From contig JAJNBD010000012.1 of NCBI GenBank assembly GCA_021156105.1, positions 1-64,000 on the forward strand: DNA of 64,000 nt. Reading direction: 5' to 3'. Under the pieces are notes generated by a model. The model searched no databases and was not told the origin of the DNA. It saw nothing but the letters and a program-made list of their open reading frames with translations. Positions 8,527 to 17,200 of this stretch are shown here, one piece after another; position 1 is the first letter of the stretch; the number at the start of each line of letters is the position of its first letter. The stretch is from Gammaproteobacteria bacterium (lineage in GTDB: Bacteria > Pseudomonadota > Gammaproteobacteria > CAISUE01). The position numbers and the translations under genes were made by a program.

Positions 8527-9210
8527 ATGAGCGAACATAACCCATTAAGAGTTGGTGATATATTACGACGGCTTCTGTTTGAGAAAAACATGAAGGTAAT
8601 CGATCTTGCTCGAGCCACTAACGTTCCGCAGCCTACGCTACAGCGTATTGCAACAGGTGGTTGTTCCCGTCAGCCTCAAATGAGTTCACTACTTCCAATT
8701 GCTCAATACTTTTCCCTTAGTGTTGACCAGCTTCTCGGCAAGGAACCTATCCCATGGCTTAATCAAGCGCATAAGAAAGATTTAGATGAAATGGGGGTAA
8801 GACGGGTACCTCTATTGGAATGGTCAGATATTATGAATTGGATCTTGGTCTCTAAAGACGCCGAGAAGAGAGAAAACTTTCATAAACTTAGAAATCCTAG
8901 TATTTTAACTGAAACAACAGTAAGCGAAGAAGCATTTGCTTTAACAATTAAAGACGCCTCAATGGAGCCTTTATTTTCTTCAGGATGTCAAGTTATTTTT
9001 GATCCTAATAAGCAAATTCGGGATCGTTCTTATGTTTTAGTAAAATTAGAACAGAAAGAGGAATCTATATTTCGGCAATTAATTTTAGATGCTGGGGATC
9101 GATTTATTAAGCCTTTAAGCCCTGACTTGGAAAAATTCCGCATGCAGATGTTAGAAGAAAATGATATGATTTTAGGCGTCTTAGTTGAATCCAAAAACCA
9201 ATATTTATAG
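8527..9210 (+). CDS. S24/LexA-CI-like transcriptional repressor, probably non-cleaving
   Basis: This 227-residue protein has an N-terminal XRE-type HTH (about residues 8-70, with VIDLARATNVPQPTLQRIATG) and a C-terminal S24 peptidase-fold domain (about 95-225). The nucleophile position is S145 in KDASMEP. The general-base lysine of LexA/CI would fall about 37 residues on, near R183 (IFRQL), and no Lys is there. Autocleavage may therefore be lost and another signal used. It is the first rightward gene of the cluster, followed 33 bp later by an unknown gene. The phage-like repressor may control both arms of the cluster. Its function as repressor is well supported by domain order; its targets are inferred. 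Confidence 0.82.
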   Translation: MSEHNPLRVGDILRRLLFEKNMKVIDLARATNVPQPTLQRIATGGCSRQPQMSSLLPIAQYFSLSVDQLLGKEPIPWLNQAHKKDLDEMGVRRVPLLEWSDIMNWILVSKDAEKRENFHKLRNPSILTETTVSEEAFALTIKDASMEPLFSSGCQVIFDPNKQIRDRSYVLVKLEQKEESIFRQLILDAGDRFIKPLSPDLEKFRMQMLEENDMILGVLVESKNQYL

Positions 9211-9243
9211 TAATTCTCGTAAGTATAAATTTGAGAGGTAGTC

Positions 9244-9789
9244 ATGAGTTCACATAAATCATCTTTAGCTGATTATATTGGCTGGTTGTTTAAACAATTT
9301 CAAGATTTAAAATCCCATACGCCTGCATCCGTTTATCGAGTTGTTGATGTACAGGAGAAAGATGAAAAATATGTTATTACTATTCAAATCGTTGGGAAAG
9401 CGACTACTTTTACTGCTTTTCCCGAAGAAATTTTAGCGGATGATAAACTGGTTGAGTACTTTTCTAGCAAAGATATTAGAACTATTACTTATTATGCAAC
9501 GAGGTCTTTGACCAAGCCAAAAAATAAAATTGTGATTAAGAAGTTCTGTGAAAAATTAAATAAAGTGGTTTTTGGAGTTAAGCACATTGATGAAGACGAT
9601 GTTTATGAAAAGACAGCTGAGGAAATATCACTAGATAAGAATTTATTAAATGGCCTCACACCTGAAGAAGCTCATATGGTAGGATATACTACTGCGCAAC
9701 ATAGAGATCATAATGAAAAGGAAGAAATTCAAAAATTGCGAAAAAATAAAAAATCATCACTGGATAAAATAGGAGAGAATATTGAGTAG
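9244..9789 (+). CDS. hypothetical protein, cluster-associated
   Basis: This 181-residue protein is of no family I recognise. It is charged and soluble. Residues 1-115 look alpha/beta (YRVVDVQEKDEKYVITIQIVG) and the tail (about 140-181) is helical and very lysine/glutamate-rich. No signal peptide or membrane segment is seen. A GAGAGG ribosome site precedes the ATG. Its stop overlaps the TTG start of the hydrolase by 8 bp, so it belongs to the repressor-hydrolase-PanE transcription unit. Confidence 0.6.
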   Translation: MSSHKSSLADYIGWLFKQFQDLKSHTPASVYRVVDVQEKDEKYVITIQIVGKATTFTAFPEEILADDKLVEYFSSKDIRTITYYATRSLTKPKNKIVIKKFCEKLNKVVFGVKHIDEDDVYEKTAEEISLDKNLLNGLTPEEAHMVGYTTAQHRDHNEKEEIQKLRKNKKSSLDKIGENIE

Positions 9790-10687
9790 ATGTTTTAGGC
9801 TTTTAGCTGTTGCAATTACTTTTACTTTTCTATTATGCTCTTTTTCTAGTGCTGTATTCGCACATACGTTATTGTGGACGGCACAAGGCGCACGGTTAGA
9901 GTTGGTAAAAAATAATCCTGGTTCAAATATTAATTGGGTCTTACTGCCTGGTGGGCCAGGTTTAGGCAGCGTTTATTTAGAGCCGTTAGCTACATCATTA
10001 AAGGTTCCTGGAAATGTTTGGCTGCTTGATCTTCCTGGAGATGGTGACAATAGATTAAATGGAAAGAGTATAAATTATGATGCTTGGCCACAAGACATCG
10101 TCGATGTAGTAAGTACAATGAGCAATGTTGTGTTAATAGCTCATTCTGCAGGAGGGATGTTCGCTTTAATGGCTCCGCAGCTAGAATACCATTTAAAAGG
10201 ACTCGTTTTACTTGATTCTTCCCCCAATAATCATTTTCTTAATAACCTTCCTGAGCTGAGCAAAAGTTTTAAACTACCTAATGTTGCTGAGCTTAGAGCC
10301 ACGTATATGAAAAATAAAAATGACAAAACCTTTAAGTGGCTTATGGTAAATTTGGCCGATTATTTTTATCCTTTAAATGAAAGTATTTTAGGTAAAAGTC
10401 AGATGCAAAATTTAGCATATAATCATTTGCCCTATGATTGGTTTGGTGAGAAATTTTTTCCAAAATATCAAGCAACCTGGGTGCCTGCAAAAGTCCCTGT
10501 TCTTATAGTGGCGGGCTCAAAAGATATTTTAACGCCTATTTCCACTTTTAAAACAGACGCACGTTTTTACAGGAAAAATATAAAGTTTGTTGTTATAAAG
10601 AATGCAGCTCACTTTTCTTGGATATCACATGAAAATAGGTTAAACGAAATTTTACAAAATTTTTTCTTAAGCGCAAAGACGGGGTAA
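9782..10687 (+). CDS. exported alpha/beta hydrolase
   Basis: This 301-residue protein starts at TTG with a strong AGGAG site 5 nt upstream; it overlaps the previous gene by 8 bp. An N-terminal signal peptide (hydrophobic 8-25, cleavage likely after AVFA) sends it to the periplasm. The fold shows the oxyanion-side LPGGPG motif, nucleophile elbow AHSAGG (Ser near residue 117), a late acid in GSKDILTP, and the catalytic His in NAAHFSW. It may hydrolyse or mature the exported product, or act in quorum-signal turnover; the substrate is unknown. Confidence 0.8.
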   Translation: MSRCFRLLAVAITFTFLLCSFSSAVFAHTLLWTAQGARLELVKNNPGSNINWVLLPGGPGLGSVYLEPLATSLKVPGNVWLLDLPGDGDNRLNGKSINYDAWPQDIVDVVSTMSNVVLIAHSAGGMFALMAPQLEYHLKGLVLLDSSPNNHFLNNLPELSKSFKLPNVAELRATYMKNKNDKTFKWLMVNLADYFYPLNESILGKSQMQNLAYNHLPYDWFGEKFFPKYQATWVPAKVPVLIVAGSKDILTPISTFKTDARFYRKNIKFVVIKNAAHFSWISHENRLNEILQNFFLSAKTG

Positions 10688-10688
10688 A

Positions 10689-11642
10689 ATGATGAAAATA
10701 GCGATTTTAGGTATTGGTGCTATTGGTAGTTATGTGGCAGCAATGTTTTCAAAAAATACTCAACATGAAGTGCATCTTTTAGCGAAAAGCAATTTCTCAT
10801 TATTAAAAAGCGATGGAATTATCGTTGAGGATATTCCTGAGGGGGGTACTTGGAAAGCACATCGCTTTGAAGTTCATCAAAATATTGAAGAAATACCGCT
10901 GTGTGATATAGTTATTTTAACGGTTAAGGTAAGTCAGAATGTAGAGCTATTACCATATATATATAAACTATGTCATGCTGAAACTAAAATAATAAGTTTG
11001 CAAAATGGTCTAAATTTTGAAGCTGAAATACAGTCTGCTTTACCACAGCATGCATTATATAGCGGCACTTGCTGGATTAAAGTGTCTCGCTTGTCTAGCT
11101 CAAATGCTATTCGTCATGACTTTGGAAAAAATATAAAGTTGGGCCGTTATCTGTTAGATGAACGTACTGTTCCTCTTGAAGAACAAGATGTTTTAATTAA
11201 GCATTTATTTGAAAGCGCGCAGCTTGAATGTGATCTTGTTGATAACATTAAATCGGTTCAACTTACTAAATTAGCGTTAAATATTCCTTTTTTTGTATTA
11301 ATGGCAAGAGAGGGTAAAACTGTAGCTGAGATTTTAGTTGATGCTGCAACAGATCAAGAGCGGCAACAACTACAGCAAGAGATTGTTGAAGCTGCAGCTA
11401 AGCTAGGCTCGCCTGTGGATGAACGCTATATTAGTCAAGTTATTCAAAATCTAAGGAAGATGCCGGTTACTGTGCCAGCTTCGCGTGAAAATTTATCTGA
11501 AAATATGAAAAAAGATTTGCCTTTTCATGTTGAGCCTTTGATTTCTTTAATGGGTGCTAGCGATATCAAAATGCCTATGCTTGAGGAGCTATATTATTTT
11601 AAATTATACCCTCAAAGGCGAGGAGTAACGCCCTCTATATGA
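10689..11642 (+). CDS. PanE/ApbA-like 2-dehydropantoate reductase family protein
   Basis: This 317-residue NADP-dependent reductase has an intact N-terminal GIGAIG motif (ILGIGAIGS, residues 6-14) and the family C-terminal helical domain. PanE reduces ketopantoate to pantoate for coenzyme A, but many family members in biosynthetic clusters act on other 2-keto substrates. It starts immediately after the hydrolase stop. Its 3' end overlaps the 3' end of a leftward paralogue by 39 bp. Given the cluster setting I would not call it PanE itself. Confidence 0.75.
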   Translation: MMKIAILGIGAIGSYVAAMFSKNTQHEVHLLAKSNFSLLKSDGIIVEDIPEGGTWKAHRFEVHQNIEEIPLCDIVILTVKVSQNVELLPYIYKLCHAETKIISLQNGLNFEAEIQSALPQHALYSGTCWIKVSRLSSSNAIRHDFGKNIKLGRYLLDERTVPLEEQDVLIKHLFESAQLECDLVDNIKSVQLTKLALNIPFFVLMAREGKTVAEILVDAATDQERQQLQQEIVEAAAKLGSPVDERYISQVIQNLRKMPVTVPASRENLSENMKKDLPFHVEPLISLMGASDIKMPMLEELYYFKLYPQRRGVTPSI

Positions 11643-12554
11643 ATCTTCAAGGCTTAACAATTTTTTATAAGCTTCTTGCATTTGGTCTATATTGATACGC
11701 CCAGATGATGCCATAAAAAGAAATCCATCGAAGATATCAGAAAGGTGTAGAGGGAGTTGGTTGTCATAGTCCAACTTTAACCCTGGGTAAGATGGAGGGG
11801 CTGCTGCTAAGGTTAGGTCCATTTTTTCGATTTGTTCTTGCTGAATAGGTATTTGATGGGCACATGCAACTTGATTGATTTCTTGACGAATTTCTTTAGC
11901 TCTTTGCCAGAGTGTTTCATCGTGAAATATTTCTTGAGAAAATTTATTGTAAAGGACAGAAAGAATAAAATATGGCATATTGAATGCATATCTTGTCCAT
12001 AGTTGGTGAAAAAAATTATCAGTGTGAATAAATTTAATTCTACTTTTGCTAAAAGGCGAAATGAGCAAAGTTTCTAATTGGTATTGAGCATCCGAGTTAA
12101 TAATATTGACTTTGGGATTATAAACGCCAAGATTAATGGTGTCTCCAAAATCATGCTTTACGGTTGAAGGGCTAGTTTTTGTCGGCTTAAGCCAGCATAA
12201 GGCGCCTAAAATGGTGCATTTTGGTAGTTGCTGTAAAATAGCTTCATAAAAAGTTACTCCTTTTTGAAATAAAACCAGAATGCCATTTGACGTTACAAAG
12301 CGGTTAATCTGATCTAGCATAAAGTGGTCAAGCAGAGTATTAATATTTAAAAAAAGCACATCGCAGAGGGGGAATTCGTTAAGATTTTGATAGTTTGAGA
12401 ATTTTTCTGCTGAAAAGTCCCCAAGTGGCGAGGTGACCTGAATCATGGTTATGGCTGAATAACCACCATAAAAATGTACGTCTAATTGTTGAGCGCTTAA
12501 GCAAGCCGTTAAATAAATACCGATGTTTCCATCATCAATTATGCCGTATTTCAT
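11604..12554 (-). CDS. PanE-like paralogue with degenerate NADP motif
   Basis: This 316-residue protein resembles the neighbour at 10689-11642 along its whole length (MKxxI..N/A-IG start, CW-K plus HDFG middle segment, similar C-terminal half). Its cofactor motif reads IIDDGNIG, so the first glycine of GxGxxG is an aspartate, and NADP binding is probably weak or lost. I start at the ATG at 12554 because it aligns with the paralogue's start; an in-frame GTG lies at 12569. It is convergent with its paralogue and may be a regulator, a scaffold or a decaying copy. Confidence 0.65.
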   Translation of the reverse strand: MKYGIIDDGNIGIYLTACLSAQQLDVHFYGGYSAITMIQVTSPLGDFSAEKFSNYQNLNEFPLCDVLFLNINTLLDHFMLDQINRFVTSNGILVLFQKGVTFYEAILQQLPKCTILGALCWLKPTKTSPSTVKHDFGDTINLGVYNPKVNIINSDAQYQLETLLISPFSKSRIKFIHTDNFFHQLWTRYAFNMPYFILSVLYNKFSQEIFHDETLWQRAKEIRQEINQVACAHQIPIQQEQIEKMDLTLAAAPPSYPGLKLDYDNQLPLHLSDIFDGFLFMASSGRINIDQMQEAYKKLLSLEDSYRGRYSSPLRV

Positions 12555-12606
12555 TTGATTATTTCTCACAATAGACTTAAACTTAATATTATTACTTACT
12601 TTAATA

Positions 12607-12634
12607 TCCTGTTCAAGTAATCCTGTTCAAGTAA
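12607..12634. repeat. perfect tandem 14-bp direct repeat
   Basis: TCCTGTTCAAGTAA occurs twice head to tail in the divergent promoter region between the second PanE-like gene and the first VUT gene. It may be a duplicated regulator half-site or a slippage duplication. Confidence 0.7.
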
Positions 12635-12686
12635 GCTTATAATTCGGACTTAAGTTTAATTTAAATCATTACATCAGAATTCAAAC

Positions 12687-13376
12687 ATGCAATCATATAA
12701 AGCAAGTACCTTTCTTTCGATTTTTTCTGCTGTTATCCTAGCTTGTGCTTTTATACTTAGCGGGAAAGTTATCTTGATTTTTCATTATGTCAGTACCGCT
12801 GGAGCATTAGTTTTGCCACTTTGGTTTGTTTTAAACGATATAATTGCCGAGGTATATGGATACAAGTTTTCAAGAAATTTATTTTGGTATACGATGTTTA
12901 GCCTTTTTACTTTCTGTGCTCTTGTAACTATTTTAGTGTATTTTCCAAGCCCACAAGGGTGGCGAGGTGAAAATAGTTATAAGTTAGTATTAGGAGATAT
13001 GTTTTATTATTTTTTAGTTGGTTTTTTCTCCATGATAATCGCTGGCTTTATCAATATTTATGCTGTTTCAAAGTGGAAAACTTTGGTTCATGGAAGATAT
13101 TTCTGGCTGAGAAGTATCGGGGCATCTGGTATAGGTGAGGCTATTTATTCGGTGCTCGCTAGCTCAGTCGTTTTTTTGGTCTCTTATCTTTCTCCTATAG
13201 GAGTATCCTCATTAAATGATGCATTATCTGTCATGGTAACCGCATTCTTTTTTAAAATTAGTTTTTCGGTGATTTTAGCGCTGCCTGCAAATATGATTGT
13301 TATGGTTTTAAAGAGAGTAGAAGGAGTGGATAATTATGATTATAGTACAGACTTTAATCCGTTTAAATTGACTTAA
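12687..13376 (+). CDS. VUT-family (YhhQ-like queuosine precursor) transporter
   Basis: This 229-residue inner-membrane protein has about six TM segments. The family layout is clear: a WFVLNDIIAEVYGYKFSRNL motif after TM2, an FWLRSIGASGIGEAIYSVLA segment, and a C-terminal NYDYSTDFNPF. YhhQ imports preQ0/preQ1 for queuosine synthesis. No queuosine genes are nearby and a second paralogue follows, so the substrate could differ here. Confidence 0.8.
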   Translation: MQSYKASTFLSIFSAVILACAFILSGKVILIFHYVSTAGALVLPLWFVLNDIIAEVYGYKFSRNLFWYTMFSLFTFCALVTILVYFPSPQGWRGENSYKLVLGDMFYYFLVGFFSMIIAGFINIYAVSKWKTLVHGRYFWLRSIGASGIGEAIYSVLASSVVFLVSYLSPIGVSSLNDALSVMVTAFFFKISFSVILALPANMIVMVLKRVEGVDNYDYSTDFNPFKLT

Positions 13377-13404
13377 AGCCCTATGTTGTTAAGTTTTTAG
13401 TACA

Positions 13405-14067
13405 TTAATCGAGCTTGAAAGGGTTGAAATTTGTGCTGTAGTCATAGTTATCTACTTTTTCTATATTTTTTAAAAAAGATACCAATAAGCTAGCAGGGTA
13501 TGCCATAAAAAATGCAAAAGCAATTTTAAACAAATAGGAAATGCTCATTGCTTGAATGATAGCGTGCAGAGGCATGAAACCAATAAAAATAATGAAAAAA
13601 GCTAATATATTAAAAATAGCTTCGCCTAAAATGGTCGAACCAATACTACGCAACCAAAAATATTGCCCATGTGTTAATATTTTCCAGCGAGATATGAAAT
13701 AAATATTAAGGAAGGCCCCAATATTAATTGCGATAAAATCACCCATAAAAACGCGAGGAAGAGAATCTAACACAACGTTATAAGAGTTTTGAAGGTGCCA
13801 AAAAGTTGGCGCTGGTAAATGGGCTAATAAAGGAGAGCACATGTCGAAAATAAAAATGCTAATAAAAGCTGCCCAGATCATTTGCCGAGAAACTTTATAA
13901 CCATATACTTCAGCAACGACATCGCCAATCGTATAAGTAAAAGGGAAGATAAATGTACTGGCTGAAATAGTAAAGCCTAGAACAATAGTTAACTTGTGAA
14001 CAAGGAGAGTAGCAACTAAAAGCAGTGTAATATAAAGCGCGATTAAAAAAATTAAGAATTTATACAT
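13405..14067 (-). CDS. VUT-family (YhhQ-like) transporter, second copy
   Basis: This 220-residue paralogue of the gene at 12687-13376 is encoded tail to tail with it, 28 bp apart. The same landmarks are present: IGDVVAEVYGYKVSRQ, FWLRSIGSTILGEAIF and NYDYSTNFNPF. It has about six TM helices. Two VUT transporters inside a biosynthetic cluster are unusual. They may import a precursor for the pathway, or simply be an inserted pair. Sequence divergence is too great for a recent duplication. Confidence 0.8.
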   Translation of the reverse strand: MYKFLIFLIALYITLLLVATLLVHKLTIVLGFTISASTFIFPFTYTIGDVVAEVYGYKVSRQMIWAAFISIFIFDMCSPLLAHLPAPTFWHLQNSYNVVLDSLPRVFMGDFIAINIGAFLNIYFISRWKILTHGQYFWLRSIGSTILGEAIFNILAFFIIFIGFMPLHAIIQAMSISYLFKIAFAFFMAYPASLLVSFLKNIEKVDNYDYSTNFNPFKLD

Positions 14068-14125
14068 GAGCTTTTTGTGAAAATTACCAGTTATTTGCTC
14101 AATAATTATATCATCTTTCTTAGTG

Positions 14126-14145
14126 CGGGGAGGTACGGGGAGGTA
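14126..14145. repeat. perfect tandem 10-bp direct repeat upstream of NRPS-PKS
   Basis: CGGGGAGGTA occurs twice in tandem about 95-115 bp before the NRPS-PKS start. It is strikingly G-rich for this AT-rich region. It could be a slippage event or a regulator site. Confidence 0.65.
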
Positions 14146-14170
14146 AAATTCGGTATTAAATACCTATGAG

Positions 14171-14199
14171 TATTTATAAATAAAAAAATTCTATATAAT
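14171..14199 (+). promoter_or_regulatory. likely promoter of the NRPS-PKS gene
   Basis: A consensus TATAAT is at 14194-14199, 40 bp before the start codon. The -35 area (TATTTA at 14171-14176) is weak, so an activator may be needed. No other gene reads rightward into the NRPS-PKS, because the preceding VUT gene is leftward. Confidence 0.4.
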
Positions 14200-14238
14200 C
14201 ATACTTATTATTTTAAATACAAAGGCAAGAGTAAAAAA

Positions 14239-17200
14239 ATGTCTAACGTACTATCTTATCCTCTAACGCCATTGCAAAAAAGCTTACTGAAGCTGTCCTT
14301 ATTAAATGCTAAGCTATATATTACTCAGGTTGTTGTTGAGCTTTCTTTACACTTAGACCCAGTAGTTTGTGAGATGTCAATCCAGGCCGTTGTTAAGAAA
14401 TATCCATTTTTACTCGGTAAGATTCAAGAAGAATCTTTAGTTGTGGAAGAAAATTCAAAGGTCCCTTTTAAATTTTATGATTTGGTTAAACATAAATCTG
14501 CACAGAAAAGGTTGAAATCTATTATTGGTGCTGATTCAGAAAAAGGGTTTTTGCCTTTTTCTTCCCCGCTCATACGATTTACATTGATTAGAATAGGCTC
14601 AAAAAAAACCTGTCTGTTATTTACGCACCACCATTTGCTTTTAGATGCCACATCCTTTGAAAGAGTTATTACTGATATCTTACATTCTTATTTTAACGCC
14701 AGAAAAGGGGCGGCTAATTTTGCCCAAAATGAATATCAATATTTTACTCTAGACAAGAATAAGAAAAGCTATTCAGAGTCATGCCATTATTGGCAAAATG
14801 AGCTTAAAAAAACGTGTAGTATGGATTTTATTGTTAGTAAATCTGCTGTTGCTAGCTTAAAAACTTTTAAAACTATTCATTTTCAGTCTTCGCCACAAAT
14901 CACACAGAAGATTGATAAAGCCTCCCAAGCTCATACTATTAATCAGAATGCTTTTTTCCAAACTATTTTTGCTTTGGTGGTTGCTAAATATTCTTTTTCT
15001 AAGAAATTAACTCTTGGTGTTACTAGGAGATTTCCTTATGCAAAAACCAAAAATTGTTTAGGACTTTTGATCAATACTTTGCCTGTTAATATAGATTTTA
15101 GCGAAAAAACAACCCTGCTTTCTGCAATTAAAAAAGTGAGAAGAAAAAACCAAGCATTGCGAAAACATATAAATTATTTTATTTGTGACCATATTTCGGA
15201 AGATAGCGAATATGAAAATTTTAGCATTTTATATGACTATAAAACTGAAAGTTTTTATGAGAAATTAAAAAAAACTTTTGGCAATATTATTTTAAACGCA
15301 TATTTTAATCTTAAAACAGAATACCCATTAAATATTGAGGTTTCTCGGGAAGGTAAGGTATTTAGTTTTCGCTTGAATTATTACAATAATTGTATAGGGA
15401 CAAGCTTAATCAAGAAAATCATTAATAGTTTTTTGAGTTTACTTTATACGAGTATTGAAAATTTTTCCACTAAAATAAATAAAATTTCTCTTATACAAGA
15501 TAAAGAGTATGAAGAACAGCATAAATATTTTAAAAGGCAAGCTTTACCAAAAGTCACATTATTACATAAGCAGTTTGAAATGGTTGCTAAAATGTGTCCA
15601 CAAAAAACAGCGATTATTTATGAGGATGTTAAGTATACCTATGAAAAGTTAGATGTGGATTCTTCGATTTTTGCTGACTATTTAGCCAAAGAGGGGGTAT
15701 TAAACCATCAAACAGTTGCCATGTGTATGGATCGTTCTTATGAACTCGTTGTTTCGGCAATTGCCATTCTAAAAGTGGGTGCTTCCTCTTTATCTTTAGA
15801 TCCTCTGCAGCCAGATGAGAGAGTTAAAGTTATTTTAAAGGCATCACAAGTATCTTTTATTGTTATTGATAAAAAATATCAGCAGCGATTTGAAGCTTTA
15901 AAGCAAAATGTAAAATTAATCTTTGTAGATATAAAAGAATTTCCAAAATCAAACTCCTTTGTTTCAAAACCTGTTCCTGAAAATTCAATTTCGCAGATTG
16001 TTTTTACTTCCGGTTCAACTGGTGCACCTAAAGGGGTAATATTAAAACATAAAGGGATTTTTAATACTATTTATTCAATCCAAAAAATTATAAAAGTATC
16101 TCCTAAAGACAAATGTATTTCTGTTGCTAGTATTTCATTTGATATGTTTATTATGGATATCTGGTTACCATTGCTAAGTGGGGCGGTTTTGGTCCTTCCC
16201 AAAGAAGATGATATTAGACAACCTAAGAAAATTGCTGAGTATATAGATAAATATAAAATTACCTTTTTTGAAGCTACGCCAGCGTATTTGCAAAAAATAG
16301 TTTCCTATTTTAAGCGGCCTTGTGCAGGTTTAAAAATACTAAGCGGTGGAGAAGTTTTAACAACTGTCCTTGCACGAGAGCTGGGTAAATATGGCATTGT
16401 TTATAATCTTTATGGGCCTACTGAAAATAGCATTTACTCAACCGTTGAAAAAGTTAATAATCCGCATAATATTAGTTTAGGACATACAATTCATAATGTT
16501 CATGGCATTGTGATTGATCATAATCTTAATATATTGCCTAGAGGGGCAGTAGGTGAGTTATGCCTTTCTGGCGATGGGTTAATGCAGGGCTATATTAATC
16601 TTCCAAAAAACTCTCAGTTTTTTTTAAAAAACTGGCCATTCTTAAATAAAAAAGAACTATTTTATAAAACAGGCGATATTGTTTATCAAAAAGAAGATGG
16701 TAAATTTGTTTATTTTGGTCGTGCCGACTTTCAAACTAAAATTAGTGGAAACCTTGTTAATTTGAATGAAATCATTAAAAAAATAGAAGAAATTGATGTG
16801 GTGGATCAAGCGGTAGTTAGCATTACAACAGAAGCAAATTATAAAAAGCAGGTGATCGCTTATATAAAACTTAAAGATAAGTTTGAACCAAGCCAAAAGG
16901 TAAGGTTATATATTTCAAATTATCTCTATAGTGTTTTACCACATTTCATGATTCCTCATAGTATTTTCTTTATAAACGAGATTCCTTTAACAGTTAATGG
17001 GAAGGTTAATTACCGTCTTCTTGATAAAGAAATTCGCCCTTATGAATTGGAACAGAATTTTACGGAAAATGAAATAATAGACCAAGTGCAAAAAATATGG
17101 CAGCAAGTGCTTGGGCGAAATAATATACCTATTGAGCTTGGTTTCTTTGAGGTAGGAGGAGACTCGTTTCTTGCGGCTCAACTTGTTGAACAGCTTAAGA

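Noticed and set aside
10689..12554. Calling either gene panE proper
   Set aside because: Both are diverged family members in a biosynthetic cluster and one has a damaged NADP motif; the pantothenate role is not supported by context.
12687..14067. VUT pair as proof of queuosine salvage in the cluster
   Set aside because: No queuosine gene is nearby, and the family's substrate range is not readable from sequence.
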